Assembly (NCBI RefSeq): GCF_013433315.1
Contig: NZ_WXVV01000003.1
Span: forward strand, 218,530 to 282,529
DNA from: Pseudomonas crudilactis
GTDB taxonomy: Bacteria; Pseudomonadota; Gammaproteobacteria; Pseudomonadales; Pseudomonadaceae
Direction of reading: 5' to 3'
DNA length: 64,000 nucleotides
The notes beneath the pieces were generated by a model. The model was not told the DNA's origin and searched no databases. It worked only from the letters and a program-made list of their open reading frames with translations. The translations under genes and the position numbers were made by a program. The stretch's first letter is position 1, and each line of letters begins with the position of its first letter. Below, piece by piece: positions 34,785 to 43,276 of the stretch.

Positions 34785-37174
34785 CGGTGCTCCTCCAAGT
34801 CCTTGGGTTTCCAGGTTTTCAACAGTAGCGCATTGCTCACCACGCTGACGCTCGACAGCGCCATCGCTGCCCCGGCCAGCACCGGGTTGAGGAAGCCGAA
34901 CGCCGCCAGCGGAATGCCGATCAGGTTGTAGACGAAGGCCCAGAACAGGTTCTGACGGATCTTCGCGTAAGTCTTGCGGCTGATCTCCAGCGCCGCCGGC
35001 ACCAGCCGTGGGTCGCCGCGCATCAGGGTGATGCCCGCTGCGTGCATGGCGACGTCGGTGCCGCCGCCCATGGCGATGCCGATGTCGGCAGCGGCGAGGG
35101 CCGGGGCATCGTTGATGCCGTCACCGACCATGGCGACCACGCCGGTTTTCTTCAGCTCGCTGACGGTGGCGGCTTTGTCCGCCGGCAGCACTTCGGCGTG
35201 GACATTGCTGATGCCCAGGGCCTCGGCGACGACGCGCGCGCTGCCACGGTTGTCGCCGGTCAGCAGGTGGCTGTGGATATGCCGGGCGGCGAGTTGTTGC
35301 ACGGCTTCCAGTGCGCCGGGTTTGAGGGTGTCACCGAAGGCGAACAAGCCGAGCACTTGCGGTTCAGGACTTTGCTCGATCAACCATGACAGGGTGCGGC
35401 CTTCGGCTTCCCATGCTTGGGCGGATTCGCTCAGGTTGCCGGCGCTCAAGGCACTTTCTTCGAGCAACCGCCGATTGCCCAGTGCCAAGCGCCGGCCGTC
35501 GAGATTGCCGGCGATGCCGCGACCGGTGAGCGACTGGCTGTCGCTGACATCCGGTACGTGCAGTCCTCGTTCCGCTGCGGCGTCGAGCACCGCTTTGGCC
35601 AGCGGGTGTTCGCTGCCGCGTTGCAGCGCGCCGGCCAGTTTCAGCAAGATGTCTTCATCGCCATCCACCGCGCTGAAATGGGCGATACGCGGCGTGCCAG
35701 AGGTCAGCGTGCCGGTCTTGTCGAACACCACACTGCTGACTTCATGGGCACGTTCCAGCGCTTCGGCATCCTTGATCAGAATGCCGTGACGCGCCGCTAC
35801 GCCGGTGCCGGCCATGATCGCGGTCGGCGTGGCAAGGCCCAGTGCACAGGGGCAGGCGATGACCAGAACGGCGACGGCATTGATCAGCGCGGTTTCCAGC
35901 GGCGCGCCATACAGCCACCAGCCAATCAATGTGGCTAGAGCAATCAGCAACACCGTCGGCACAAAGATCTGGCTGACCTTATCCACCAGTTTCTGGATTG
36001 GCGCTTTCGCGGCTTGAGCGTCCTCGACCAGGCGAATAATTCGCGCCAACACGGTTTCCGCGCCGAGTGCCTGAGTGCGCACCAGCAGGCGACCTTCGCC
36101 GTTGATCGCACCGCCGGTGACTTTATCGCCCGGTTGTTTCGGCACCGGCAGGCTTTCGCCGCTGATCAGCGCCTCGTCGGCGTGACTCTGGCCTTCGATG
36201 ACTTCGCCGTCGACCGGGAAACGCTCGCCGGGCTTGACCAGCACCAGATCGTTGAGGCGCAACGCGCTGATGGCGACATCCTGCTCGCGGCCGTCGATCA
36301 CTTGAATAGCCCGTTCAGGACGCAATGCTTCGAGGGCGCGGATGGCGCTGGCGGTCTGGCGTTTGGCGCGGCTCTCCAGGTATTTGCCGAGCAGTACCAA
36401 GGCAATGACCACCGCCGATGCTTCGAAATACAGATGCGGCATGCGCCCGGCAGCGGTGGCCCATTCGTACAAGCTCAAACCATAACCGGCACTGGTGCCG
36501 AGGGCGACCAGCAAGTCCATGTTGCCGGCGCCAGCGCGAACGGCTTTCCACGCGGCGACGTAAAAGCGTGCACCAAAAATGAACTGCACCGGCGTGGCAA
36601 GTGCGAATTGCGCCCAGGCCGGGAGCATCCAGTGAATGCCGAACGGTTGCAGCAACATCGGCGCCACCAGCGGCAGGGCGAGGGCAATTGCGCAGATCAG
36701 CGCCCAGCGTTCATGTTTCAGACGTTGCTGTTGGTTATCGGTTTGCGGGTGTTCGGCTTGCCAGACGCTGGCCGAGTAGCCGGCCTTGCTCACCGCGTCG
36801 AGCAAGGTTTGTGGATCGACCTGGCCGAGCAGTTCGAGGTGGGCGCGTTCGTTGGCGAGATTGACGCTGACGCTTTTCACCCCGGCGACTTTATTCAGGG
36901 CACGCTCGACGCGACCGACGCACGAGGCGCAAGTCATGCCTTCGATATTCAATTCGATAGTCTGCTGCGGCACGCTGTAACCGGCGCGCTCAACCGCCGC
37001 CATCAAGGCCGGCAGGCTGTCACCCGGCGCCTGCACGCGGGCCTGCTCGGTGGCGAGATTGACGCTGACGGCACTGGCGCCGCTGACTTTGCTCAACGCC
37101 CGCTCGACACGGCCGGCGCAACTGGCGCAGGTCATGCCGGCAATCGGCAGATCGAACGTGATGGAATCGGACAT
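34781..37174 (-). CDS. copA: Copper-exporting P1B-type ATPase CopA
   Basis: A 797-residue P1B-ATPase. Two N-terminal heavy-metal domains each carry GMTCASC (about residues 13-19 and 81-87). Downstream are the eight-helix core, the actuator motif ISGESLP, the membrane CPC motif ([13 protein letters not shown]), the phosphorylation site FDKTGTLT and the hinge [10 protein letters not shown]. It exports Cu+ from the cytoplasm. Transcribed from a CueR-type promoter at about 37204-37235 and coupled to cueR. The length and both metal domains fit the family. Confidence 0.95.
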   Translation of the reverse strand: MSDSITFDLPIAGMTCASCAGRVERALSKVSGASAVSVNLATEQARVQAPGDSLPALMAAVERAGYSVPQQTIELNIEGMTCASCVGRVERALNKVAGVKSVSVNLANERAHLELLGQVDPQTLLDAVSKAGYSASVWQAEHPQTDNQQQRLKHERWALICAIALALPLVAPMLLQPFGIHWMLPAWAQFALATPVQFIFGARFYVAAWKAVRAGAGNMDLLVALGTSAGYGLSLYEWATAAGRMPHLYFEASAVVIALVLLGKYLESRAKRQTASAIRALEALRPERAIQVIDGREQDVAISALRLNDLVLVKPGERFPVDGEVIEGQSHADEALISGESLPVPKQPGDKVTGGAINGEGRLLVRTQALGAETVLARIIRLVEDAQAAKAPIQKLVDKVSQIFVPTVLLIALATLIGWWLYGAPLETALINAVAVLVIACPCALGLATPTAIMAGTGVAARHGILIKDAEALERAHEVSSVVFDKTGTLTSGTPRIAHFSAVDGDEDILLKLAGALQRGSEHPLAKAVLDAAAERGLHVPDVSDSQSLTGRGIAGNLDGRRLALGNRRLLEESALSAGNLSESAQAWEAEGRTLSWLIEQSPEPQVLGLFAFGDTLKPGALEAVQQLAARHIHSHLLTGDNRGSARVVAEALGISNVHAEVLPADKAATVSELKKTGVVAMVGDGINDAPALAAADIGIAMGGGTDVAMHAAGITLMRGDPRLVPAALEISRKTYAKIRQNLFWAFVYNLIGIPLAAFGFLNPVLAGAAMALSSVSVVSNALLLKTWKPKDLEEHR

Positions 37175-37203
37175 CGGTCGTACTCCCTGTAGTGGATGCC
37201 TAC

Positions 37204-37235
37204 AAGGATCAACCTTGCCATGCGGGCAAGGTCAA
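37204..37235 (-). promoter_or_regulatory. CueR-type promoter/operator of copA
   Basis: Inverted repeat ACCTTGCC / GGCAAGGT (37212-37219 and 37225-37232) around five bases, set between minus-strand -35 TTGACC and -10 GATCCT with the 19-bp spacer typical of MerR-family promoters. Confidence 0.88.
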
Positions 37236-37251
37236 GTGCCAATCTCAAAAG

Positions 37252-37328
37252 CAAAAGATCGCAGCCTTCGGCAGCTCCTACATTGGAGTGCAACCCCTGT
37301 AGGCGCTGCCGAAGGCTGCGATCTTTTG
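37252..37328. repeat. Long inverted repeat with 24-bp perfect arms
   Basis: Arms caaaagatcgcagccttcgg (plus cagc) and the exact complement are separated by about 29 bp. It lies downstream of the gene at 37338 (minus strand) and could act as its transcription terminator. The same arm sequence recurs near 56821 and single copies elsewhere. Confidence 0.85.
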
Positions 37329-37337
37329 GCTAGCGAC

Positions 37338-37721
37338 TCAGTATTCGAGAGCCGCAGGCTTCAAGTAGACGCCTTCTGAATTCATCGCCAACCGATACTT
37401 CAGCACATCACCGGCATGCAGTTTGATCTCCTGCGACCCCGGCGCGAGCATCCCTGGATTGCAGCCAGCAACCTGTCCCGGCAGCAACTTCAAGCGCAGC
37501 GAAACAGTGCCCGGCGGCAGGTTGAAGGAAATGCTTTGCTCCTGCAGCAGCCGCGCCGAGAGCTGATCCTGGATGTACACGCCGATCTCGCAGGAAGTCG
37601 ACACTTCCAGACGCTCGCGGGAAATGATCAGCACCGCATAGTCCTCGCCGGCAGCTTGCACTTGAGGAACGGCGGCAAAGAGGCTGAGAAAGCCAAACAG
37701 GCTGAAAGCTGACCAGCGCAT
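37338..37721 (-). CDS. Hypothetical exported protein beside the copper genes
   Basis: A 127-residue protein with a signal peptide (MRWSAFSLFGFLSLFAAVPQVQA, cleavage before AGED) and a mature part with beta-rich character and two or three Cys (TSCEIGVYIQ, VAGCNPGML). CAGGAG lies upstream of the ATG. It resembles no family I can name; similar small Pseudomonas periplasmic proteins exist. The position next to copA/copZ may be coincidental as no CueR box precedes it. Confidence 0.65.
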   Translation of the reverse strand: MRWSAFSLFGFLSLFAAVPQVQAAGEDYAVLIISRERLEVSTSCEIGVYIQDQLSARLLQEQSISFNLPPGTVSLRLKLLPGQVAGCNPGMLAPGSQEIKLHAGDVLKYRLAMNSEGVYLKPAALEY

Positions 37722-37807
37722 GGCTGAATCTCCTGAATCGAGTCATTGATGTACGCAGCTTGGCCGAGCGCGGCGCCGATTGCCAGCCCGGCAGTTTATT
37801 CAAGAAC

Positions 37808-37838
37808 TTGACCTTGCCATCGTGGCAAGCTCGAAACT
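37808..37838 (+). promoter_or_regulatory. CueR-type promoter/operator of copZ
   Basis: TTGACC (-35, 37808) and GAAACT (-10, 37833) separated by 19 bp, with the dyad ACCTTGCC...GGCAAGCT in the spacer. It matches the copA operator closely, so copZ should respond to CueR. Confidence 0.87.
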
Positions 37839-37868
37839 GCCGGCAATCTCACTCGAAGGAGTCATTCC

Positions 37869-38066
37869 ATGCAAGTGTTCAACGTTCAAGGCATGTCCTG
37901 CGGTCACTGTGTCAAAGCCATCACCAATGCCGTCCAGGCCAGGGATCCGGCAGCCAGCGTGCGCGTCGATCTGGTAGCTAAAGAGGTCGGCGTCGAAAGC
38001 GCCATGAGTGCTGATCAGGTCATCGAAGCGATTCGCGAGGAAGGATATGAGGTGAAGCTCGTCTGA
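37869..38066 (+). CDS. copZ: Copper chaperone CopZ
   Basis: A 65-residue ferredoxin-like heavy-metal-associated protein with the metal motif M9-S-C11-G-H-C14. CopZ-type proteins carry Cu+ to CopA. GAAGGAG lies eight bases upstream, and a CueR-type promoter sits about 30 bp further upstream. Full family length with one domain. It is divergent from the hypothetical exported gene and precedes an exporter gene on the same strand by 88 bp. Confidence 0.93.
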   Translation: MQVFNVQGMSCGHCVKAITNAVQARDPAASVRVDLVAKEVGVESAMSADQVIEAIREEGYEVKLV

Positions 38067-38154
38067 ATTTGATCGTTAGCGAGCTATCGGAATGTTCAAG
38101 GCGTTCGGGCACGGCTAGACTGTCGGGCTGCCGACTTGCCAACCTGGATGCCTG

Positions 38155-39357
38155 ATGAACTTCCGTACCATTCTGATCCTCGGTGCCTTGACCGCCTTCG
38201 GGCCCTTGGCCATCGACTTCTATTTACCCGCATTCCCCTCGATGGCGCTGGCGTTCGGAACCGACGAGAAACATGTGCAGATGACGCTGGCGGCCTATTT
38301 CGCCGGTTTGTCGATTGGCCAGCTGGCTTACGGCCCGGTGGCGGATCGCTTTGGCCGACGCATCCCGTTGCTCGTGGGCCTCACGCTGTTCACTCTGGCA
38401 TCCCTGGCTTGCGCCTATGCGCCGAATCTGGAATGGCTGATCGCTGCACGTTTTGTCCAGGCATTGGGCGGTTGTGCGGGGATGGTGATTTCCCGGGCGG
38501 TGGTCAGCGACAAGTGCGACGCGGTGGGTTCGGCGAAAGTCTTTTCGCAATTGATGCTGGTGATGGGCCTGGCGCCTATTCTGGCGCCGATGCTCGGTGG
38601 TCTGCTGGTTAACACCACAGGTTGGCAGTCGATATTTCTGGTGCTGACCGGGTTCAGTGCGTTGGCCGGACTGGCCGTGGCGCTGGGGTTGCCGGAAAGT
38701 ATGCCGGCGCACATGCCGCGCCAGCCGTTGTCCGGCGCACTGCGTCAGTACGGGCGCTTGCTCAAGGATCGGGTTTACCTCGGTCATGCCCTGACCGGCG
38801 GCATCGCCATCGCCGGGATGTTTGCTTATATCGCCGGCTCACCGTTCATCTTCATCAAACTGTATGGCGTCCCGGCCGAGCATTTCGGCTGGTTGTTCGG
38901 CACCAACGCGGCGGGGTTCATTCTGGTGGCGCAGGTCAACGCGCGGATGTTGGCCAAGCGCGGCCCGGCGTTCCTGCTGTCGCGGGCGGTGTGGGTTTAC
39001 TTCGGCGCGGGGCTGGCGTTGCTCGCGGTCAGCGCAATGCACACCGAATCCTTGTGGCCGCTGCTGATTCCACTGTTCATCTGCGTGTCGAGCCTGGGCT
39101 GCATCAGCCCGAACGCCGCCGCCTGCGCGATGAACGGTCAGGGCGCACGCGCCGGCAGTGCTTCGGCACTGCTCGGCTGCATGCAATTCAGTGTCGCCGC
39201 TGGTGCTTCGGCGCTGGTGGGGGTGTTGCACGACGGCAGCGCCGTGCCTATGGCAATAGTCATCAGCCTGTGCGGTTTGCTGGTGGTGTGCGTGGCGCTG
39301 CTCACCCGCCGTCTACAGAATGCCCGGGCACTGGCGCAAGCTCAGGCCGAGGCATAA
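38155..39357 (+). CDS. Bcr/CflA-family drug-resistance MFS transporter
   Basis: A 400-residue, 12-helix exporter. The opening ILGALTAFGPLAIDFYLPAFPSMA, the loop motif GPVADRFGRRIPLLVGL and RFVQALGGCAGMVISRAVV are the Bcr/CflA signature (14-residue motif C-like region included). Family members export drugs such as bicyclomycin or sulphonamides, or dipeptides. ATG is preceded by a weak purine stretch. No regulator is adjacent. Substrate is unknown. Confidence 0.9.
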   Translation: MNFRTILILGALTAFGPLAIDFYLPAFPSMALAFGTDEKHVQMTLAAYFAGLSIGQLAYGPVADRFGRRIPLLVGLTLFTLASLACAYAPNLEWLIAARFVQALGGCAGMVISRAVVSDKCDAVGSAKVFSQLMLVMGLAPILAPMLGGLLVNTTGWQSIFLVLTGFSALAGLAVALGLPESMPAHMPRQPLSGALRQYGRLLKDRVYLGHALTGGIAIAGMFAYIAGSPFIFIKLYGVPAEHFGWLFGTNAAGFILVAQVNARMLAKRGPAFLLSRAVWVYFGAGLALLAVSAMHTESLWPLLIPLFICVSSLGCISPNAAACAMNGQGARAGSASALLGCMQFSVAAGASALVGVLHDGSAVPMAIVISLCGLLVVCVALLTRRLQNARALAQAQAEA

Positions 39358-39363
39358 ATAACC

Positions 39364-39537
39364 TCAGCCGGCGGCGCGCTGCTGGCTGCGGTCGGGAATC
39401 TGATGGGGCGCGCAAAGTCGCGCTTCGAGGGTGCGAGTGAAGGCCAGTGCTTCGGCTTCACTGCGGAATGTCACGGCGTGCTGGTCCAGACGAACCTGCC
39501 ATTGAGACTTTGCCACTTCTTTTATCAGGATCTTCAT
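39364..39537 (-). CDS. Small conserved-looking protein of 57 residues
   Basis: Short basic protein MKILIKEVAKSQWQVRLDQH... with a central SEAEALAFTRTLEARL helix. The start at 39537 is selected because GGGAGGT lies about six bases upstream, whereas the longer frame upstream lacks a site. The pattern (beta-strand KILIKEV..WQVRLDQHAVTFRSEAEALAFTRTLEARL) looks like a tiny alpha/beta domain seen as a hypothetical protein in many Pseudomonas. Function is unknown. It faces the Bcr gene with a 6-bp gap. Confidence 0.6.
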   Translation of the reverse strand: MKILIKEVAKSQWQVRLDQHAVTFRSEAEALAFTRTLEARLCAPHQIPDRSQQRAAG

Positions 39538-39697
39538 TGCTGACCTCCCTTGCGTAAAAGATGTATCGCAGAGGCTTCGATTGTAGACCTGAATACGATC
39601 GCAATTGTGACAACGGTCAAGCATCGGACTGACGGCAAAAAACAGCGCAGCCCCGCCGACCGCTCTAGCTTCGGCGAAGGCTGCGATGTACAGGTTT

Positions 39698-40711
39698 TTA
39701 GAAACCTTCTAAAACAATTTTGCCCTTGGCTTTGCCACTTTCCAGCAGCTCATGGGCACGACGCAGGTTTTGCGCGTTGATCGTGCCGAAATGCTCGCCC
39801 ACCGTGGTCTTCAACGTCCCGGCATCAATCAGCTCCGCCACGCGGTTGAGCAGTTTGTGCTGCTCGATCATGTCCGGCGTTTCGAACAGCGAGCGGGTGT
39901 ACATGAACTCCCAGTGCAGCGACAGGCTTTTGCGTTTGAGTTTGCTCACGTCCAGTAACTTCGGATCGTCGATCAGTGCCAGTTTGCCTTGCGGCGCCAG
40001 CGCTTCGACCAGTTGATCGAGGTGCTGATCGGTCTGGGTCAGGCTGGCGACGTGGGTCACGCTGTCGACCCCGGCGCGCTTGAGTTCTTCGCTCAGCGGC
40101 TGGCTGTGATCGATGACCAGATCGGCGCCCAGCTCTTTGACCCAATCGGCGGTCTGCTGGCGGGAAGCGGTGCCGATCACTTTCAGACCGGTCAACTGCT
40201 TGGCCAACTGAGTAAGAATCGAACCCACACCACCGGCCGCACCAACGATCAGCAAGCTCTGGTCTTCAGCGGTTTTGCCTTCGCGGATTTGCAGGCGTTC
40301 GAACAACAATTCCCAAGCGGTGATTGCAGTCAGCGGCAGTGCTGCGGCTTCGGCAAAGCCTAAGGATTTTGGCATGTGGCCGACGATGCGCTCATCGACC
40401 ACGTGCAGCTCGCTGTTGCCGCCGGCACGGGCGATGGAGCCGGCGTAGAAGACCTTGTCGCCAGCCTTGAACAAGGTCACTTCGTTGCCGACGGCCTTGA
40501 CCACACCGGCAACGTCCCAACCCAGCACTTTCGCAGCGCCGTTTTCCGGCGCCACGTTCTGCCGTACTTTGGTATCAACCGGATTCACCGAAATGGCTTT
40601 GACTTCCACGAGCAGGTCGCGCGGGCCGGCGACCGGTTCAGGCAGTTCGATGTCTTGCAGGGATTTGGCGTCGCTGATCGGCAGGGATGCGTAATAGGCA
40701 ATGGCTTTCAT
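39698..40711 (-). CDS. Zinc-type alcohol dehydrogenase-like MDR oxidoreductase (quinone reductase-like)
   Basis: A 337-residue medium-chain dehydrogenase/reductase. GroES-like N-domain (LLVEVKAISVNPVDTKVRQN, LGWDVAGVVKAVG) and Rossmann domain with the cofactor motif LLIVGAAGGVGSILTQLAKQL. The catalytic zinc Cys/His set is absent, which fits quinone oxidoreductase-like NADPH enzymes. It is followed by an ABM monooxygenase gene upstream on the same strand (33-bp gap), and a divergent LysR regulator, a grouping common for quinone or electrophile stress. Confidence 0.85.
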   Translation of the reverse strand: MKAIAYYASLPISDAKSLQDIELPEPVAGPRDLLVEVKAISVNPVDTKVRQNVAPENGAAKVLGWDVAGVVKAVGNEVTLFKAGDKVFYAGSIARAGGNSELHVVDERIVGHMPKSLGFAEAAALPLTAITAWELLFERLQIREGKTAEDQSLLIVGAAGGVGSILTQLAKQLTGLKVIGTASRQQTADWVKELGADLVIDHSQPLSEELKRAGVDSVTHVASLTQTDQHLDQLVEALAPQGKLALIDDPKLLDVSKLKRKSLSLHWEFMYTRSLFETPDMIEQHKLLNRVAELIDAGTLKTTVGEHFGTINAQNLRRAHELLESGKAKGKIVLEGF

Positions 40712-40743
40712 GATTGGCTCCGTACAGGTAATAGAAGAAGGAA

Positions 40744-41037
40744 TCAGGCAATTGCGCCGAGGCGCTTGAGCTGAAAGTGTTCGATGGTATGGCCGGCAGT
40801 GGCCTGGAAATTCAGGAAGTGCGCACTGGCGTTATGCGCCTGGAGAATCTCTTCGCTGGTCCAGTGTTCGATCACATAGAAAATCTGCGGGTCAGCGAGG
40901 TCGCGATGCAAGTCGTACTGGCTGCAACCGTCTTCGGCGCGGCTCGGTTCAACCAGTGCACGCAGGCCCTGTTCGAGGCAATCCTGTTGACCGGGTTTGG
41001 CGACCAGGGTGGCAATGGCGGTGAATGGCTGGGACAT
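40744..41037 (-). CDS. Antibiotic biosynthesis monooxygenase (ABM) domain protein, YgiN-like
   Basis: A 97-residue ferredoxin-like ABM protein: FTAIATLVAKPGQQDCLEQGLRALVEPSRAEDGCSQYDLHRDLADPQIFYVIEHWTSEEILQAHNASAHF. Known members act as quinol monooxygenases or heme-degrading enzymes; a quinone role fits the neighbouring reductase. The start at 41037 is chosen as upstream in-frame sequence overlaps the divergent LysR gene. It is the first gene of a two-gene unit divergent from the LysR regulator. Confidence 0.88.
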   Translation of the reverse strand: MSQPFTAIATLVAKPGQQDCLEQGLRALVEPSRAEDGCSQYDLHRDLADPQIFYVIEHWTSEEILQAHNASAHFLNFQATAGHTIEHFQLKRLGAIA

Positions 41038-41157
41038 GCTCGGCTCCAGAGAAGCGGGATGAATACGATGGAGAGATGATTGGCTATTTCTCTGCGAGAT
41101 AAAACCGGCTAAAAGAGCAGTCTCTTTCAATATTTTTTTGATAATCGGGGCTGACGC

Positions 41158-42087
41158 ATGCTGCGTTTCGATGACTTGCAGTTGTTTGTCCGGGCGGCGG
41201 ACCTGGGCAGTCTGTCGGCGGCTGCGCGGGTGATGGACATGTCTGCGGCCGTGGCCAGTGCGGCGTTGAAACGGATCGAGCAGCAACTGGGCGCGCGCTT
41301 GCTGGCGCGATCGACTCGCAGCTTGCGCCTGACAGCCGAAGGCGAAGGCTTTCTCGAATACGCGCGGGCAGCGCTGAGCCATCTCGACGAAGGCCGGCGC
41401 TTGCTGGCCAGCGGGCAGGATCAGGTCAGCGGTATTTTGCAGTTGTCGGCGCCTTCGGACTTCGGCCGTAACCTGTTGTTACCGTGGCTCGACGAGTTTC
41501 AGCGTGAGCACCCGAAGCTGACCGTGCGTCTGTTGCTCGGCGATCGCATCGCCGACCTGTTCCGCCAGCCCGTGGACATCGCCTTGCGCTACGGCGAGCC
41601 GGAAGACTCGAGCCTGGTTGCCTTGCCCATCGCCCCGCACAACCGTCGTGTGCTGTGCGCATCGCCTGCGTACCTGGCGCGACACGGCGAACCGCGTCAG
41701 CTCGAACAACTGGCGCAGCACAATTGCCTGTTGTACATGCTCGGCAGTCGGGTTCACGACCATTGGAGTTTTCACGACGGCAAACGCGAGGTCAGTCTGA
41801 CCGTCAGTGGTGACCGTTTCAGTGATGACGCCGACGTTGTGCGTCTGTGGGCGCTGGCTGGAGCGGGAATAGCCTACAAATCCTGGCTCGACGTGGGCGC
41901 CGATGTGCTCGCCGGCCGCCTCAAAGTGCTGCTGCCGGAGCTGCTGTGTGAACGCGCTCCGCTGAATCTGTTGTGCGCCCATCGCGCACAATTGAGTAAG
42001 CCGGTGAACCTGTTAAGGGAAATGCTCGCCAGCCGATGCGCTTATTTGAGTAGCCAATTTCCCGTTTTCTCGAAAGTTGATCATTAG
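41158..42087 (+). CDS. LysR-family transcriptional regulator
   Basis: A 309-residue LTTR: HTH at about residues 2-60 (LQLFVRAADLGSLSAAARVMDMSAAVASAALKRIEQQLGARLLARSTRSLRLTAEG) and a substrate-binding domain (GILQLSAPSDFGRNLLLPWLDEFQREHPKLTVRLLL). It resembles the large group near quinone/aldehyde reductase operons and is divergent from the ABM/MDR pair across 120 bp, so it probably controls them. Effector is unknown. It is followed by about 316 bp without a gene. Confidence 0.88.
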   Translation: MLRFDDLQLFVRAADLGSLSAAARVMDMSAAVASAALKRIEQQLGARLLARSTRSLRLTAEGEGFLEYARAALSHLDEGRRLLASGQDQVSGILQLSAPSDFGRNLLLPWLDEFQREHPKLTVRLLLGDRIADLFRQPVDIALRYGEPEDSSLVALPIAPHNRRVLCASPAYLARHGEPRQLEQLAQHNCLLYMLGSRVHDHWSFHDGKREVSLTVSGDRFSDDADVVRLWALAGAGIAYKSWLDVGADVLAGRLKVLLPELLCERAPLNLLCAHRAQLSKPVNLLREMLASRCAYLSSQFPVFSKVDH

Positions 42088-42403
42088 TCGCAGCTAAATA
42101 GAGAAATTTCTCTCAGGAACAATCACCACCCGTGCAGGCTGCGGCACGGGACGCGGCCTGCATCCCGCTTATACTAGCGCCCGCCTCATGCAAGTACCTT
42201 AACCCGGCCCGAACCCCTTCGCACTGTGCTGCTCCTGTCTGGTTCAGGATTGTTCAGCGAAGCTGGTTTCTGCGCCGGAAGATGTTATGTCAATGGCCTG
42301 CCTTGCCCCGGCTCAGAGCGATTTTCGCGTCTTGGCCGCCGACCCATTACTGGTCAAGATGTCTGCGAGCAGTAGACGATACGATTCCACAGGGAGTGAA
42401 TAC
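42088..42403. other. Gene-poor stretch between LysR and ArsR-type genes
   Basis: A 316-bp region with a perfect palindrome agagaaatttctct at 42102-42115 immediately after the LysR stop, and a promoter-like cttatactagc near 42168. No convincing gene; the upstream in-frame extension of the next gene lacks a ribosome site. Confidence 0.5.
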
Positions 42404-43135
42404 ATGGAACATGCACCTTGCATCAGCCAGATCGCCACGTTGCTGGCCGACCCCAAGCGCAGCGCGATGATGTGGGCGCTGATGGATGGCTCGGCCCGGC
42501 AGACCGAGGAGCTTGCGTTACTGGCAGGTCTGTCGCCGTCGTCGGCCAGTGCGCATCTGGCACGGCTGGCCTCTGGTGGTCTGTTGAAGGTCGAAGTTCG
42601 TGGTCGCAAACGGTTTTTCCGTCTCTCGGCACCGGAGGTGGGCGCGGCGATAGAGGCGCTGGCCAGCGCCACCATCGCCAGTGCCCCGCGCGAAGTCGCC
42701 GAGGTTTTCAAACGCAGCACCCCTTTGGCGAAGCCCCAGGCGGCACCGTCTTCGCTGTTGCGCGCACGCTTTTGCGACGATCATCTGGGTGGCACGCTGG
42801 CGGCCGACCTGTATCAGCGACTGCTCGACGCCGGCTGGATCGAACAGCTTGAACAGCGCGTGGTGGTGACCCTCAAGGGTGCAAAACAACTGGCAGGGCG
42901 GGGTGTGTTCATTCAGGCGCTGGCCCATCGCAATGTTCAGGTGGCCTGTGCCTGCCCGGACTGGAGCGAGCGTCGTCCGCACATGGGCGGTACCCTCGGC
43001 GCCGCGTTGCTGCAGTTGTTCATGCAATCCGGCTGGCTGACCCTGCCCAATGACTCAAGAGCGCTGCAACTGACGGCGACCGGGCAGCGCGAACTGCATC
43101 GATTTGCCAAGGAAACCGAGCTGGAGATGGCCTAG
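42404..43135 (+). CDS. ArsR-type helix-turn-helix regulator
   Basis: A 243-residue regulator with an N-terminal ArsR-like winged helix (CISQIATLLADPKRSAMMWALMDGSARQTEELALLAGLSPSSASAHLARLASGGLLKVEVRGRKRFFRLSAPEV) and a longer C-terminal domain with two Cys near CACPDWSERRPHMGG. Such two-domain ArsR proteins of pseudomonads often lie next to transporter genes. The start at 42404 has CAGGGAG upstream. An MFS transporter gene follows 141 bp downstream on the same strand, a likely target. Effector not known. Confidence 0.85.
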   Translation: MEHAPCISQIATLLADPKRSAMMWALMDGSARQTEELALLAGLSPSSASAHLARLASGGLLKVEVRGRKRFFRLSAPEVGAAIEALASATIASAPREVAEVFKRSTPLAKPQAAPSSLLRARFCDDHLGGTLAADLYQRLLDAGWIEQLEQRVVVTLKGAKQLAGRGVFIQALAHRNVQVACACPDWSERRPHMGGTLGAALLQLFMQSGWLTLPNDSRALQLTATGQRELHRFAKETELEMA

Positions 43136-43276
43136 CAGAGCCGCTTGATCATGACCGGCCACGGCGGCATTCCGGCTGGCGTCGTCCACGGCTGCGAACA
43201 GGTCGCATCCAGCACGAACGCCCAGGCGTGATCGCGCACACTCGATCCGGGGACATTTCGGATTGGGGGACGCGGC

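Noticed and set aside
42102..42115. 14-bp palindrome agagaaatttctct after the LysR gene as an operator
   Set aside because: It lies downstream of the regulator and not in front of a recognised target; a chance AT-rich palindrome cannot be excluded.
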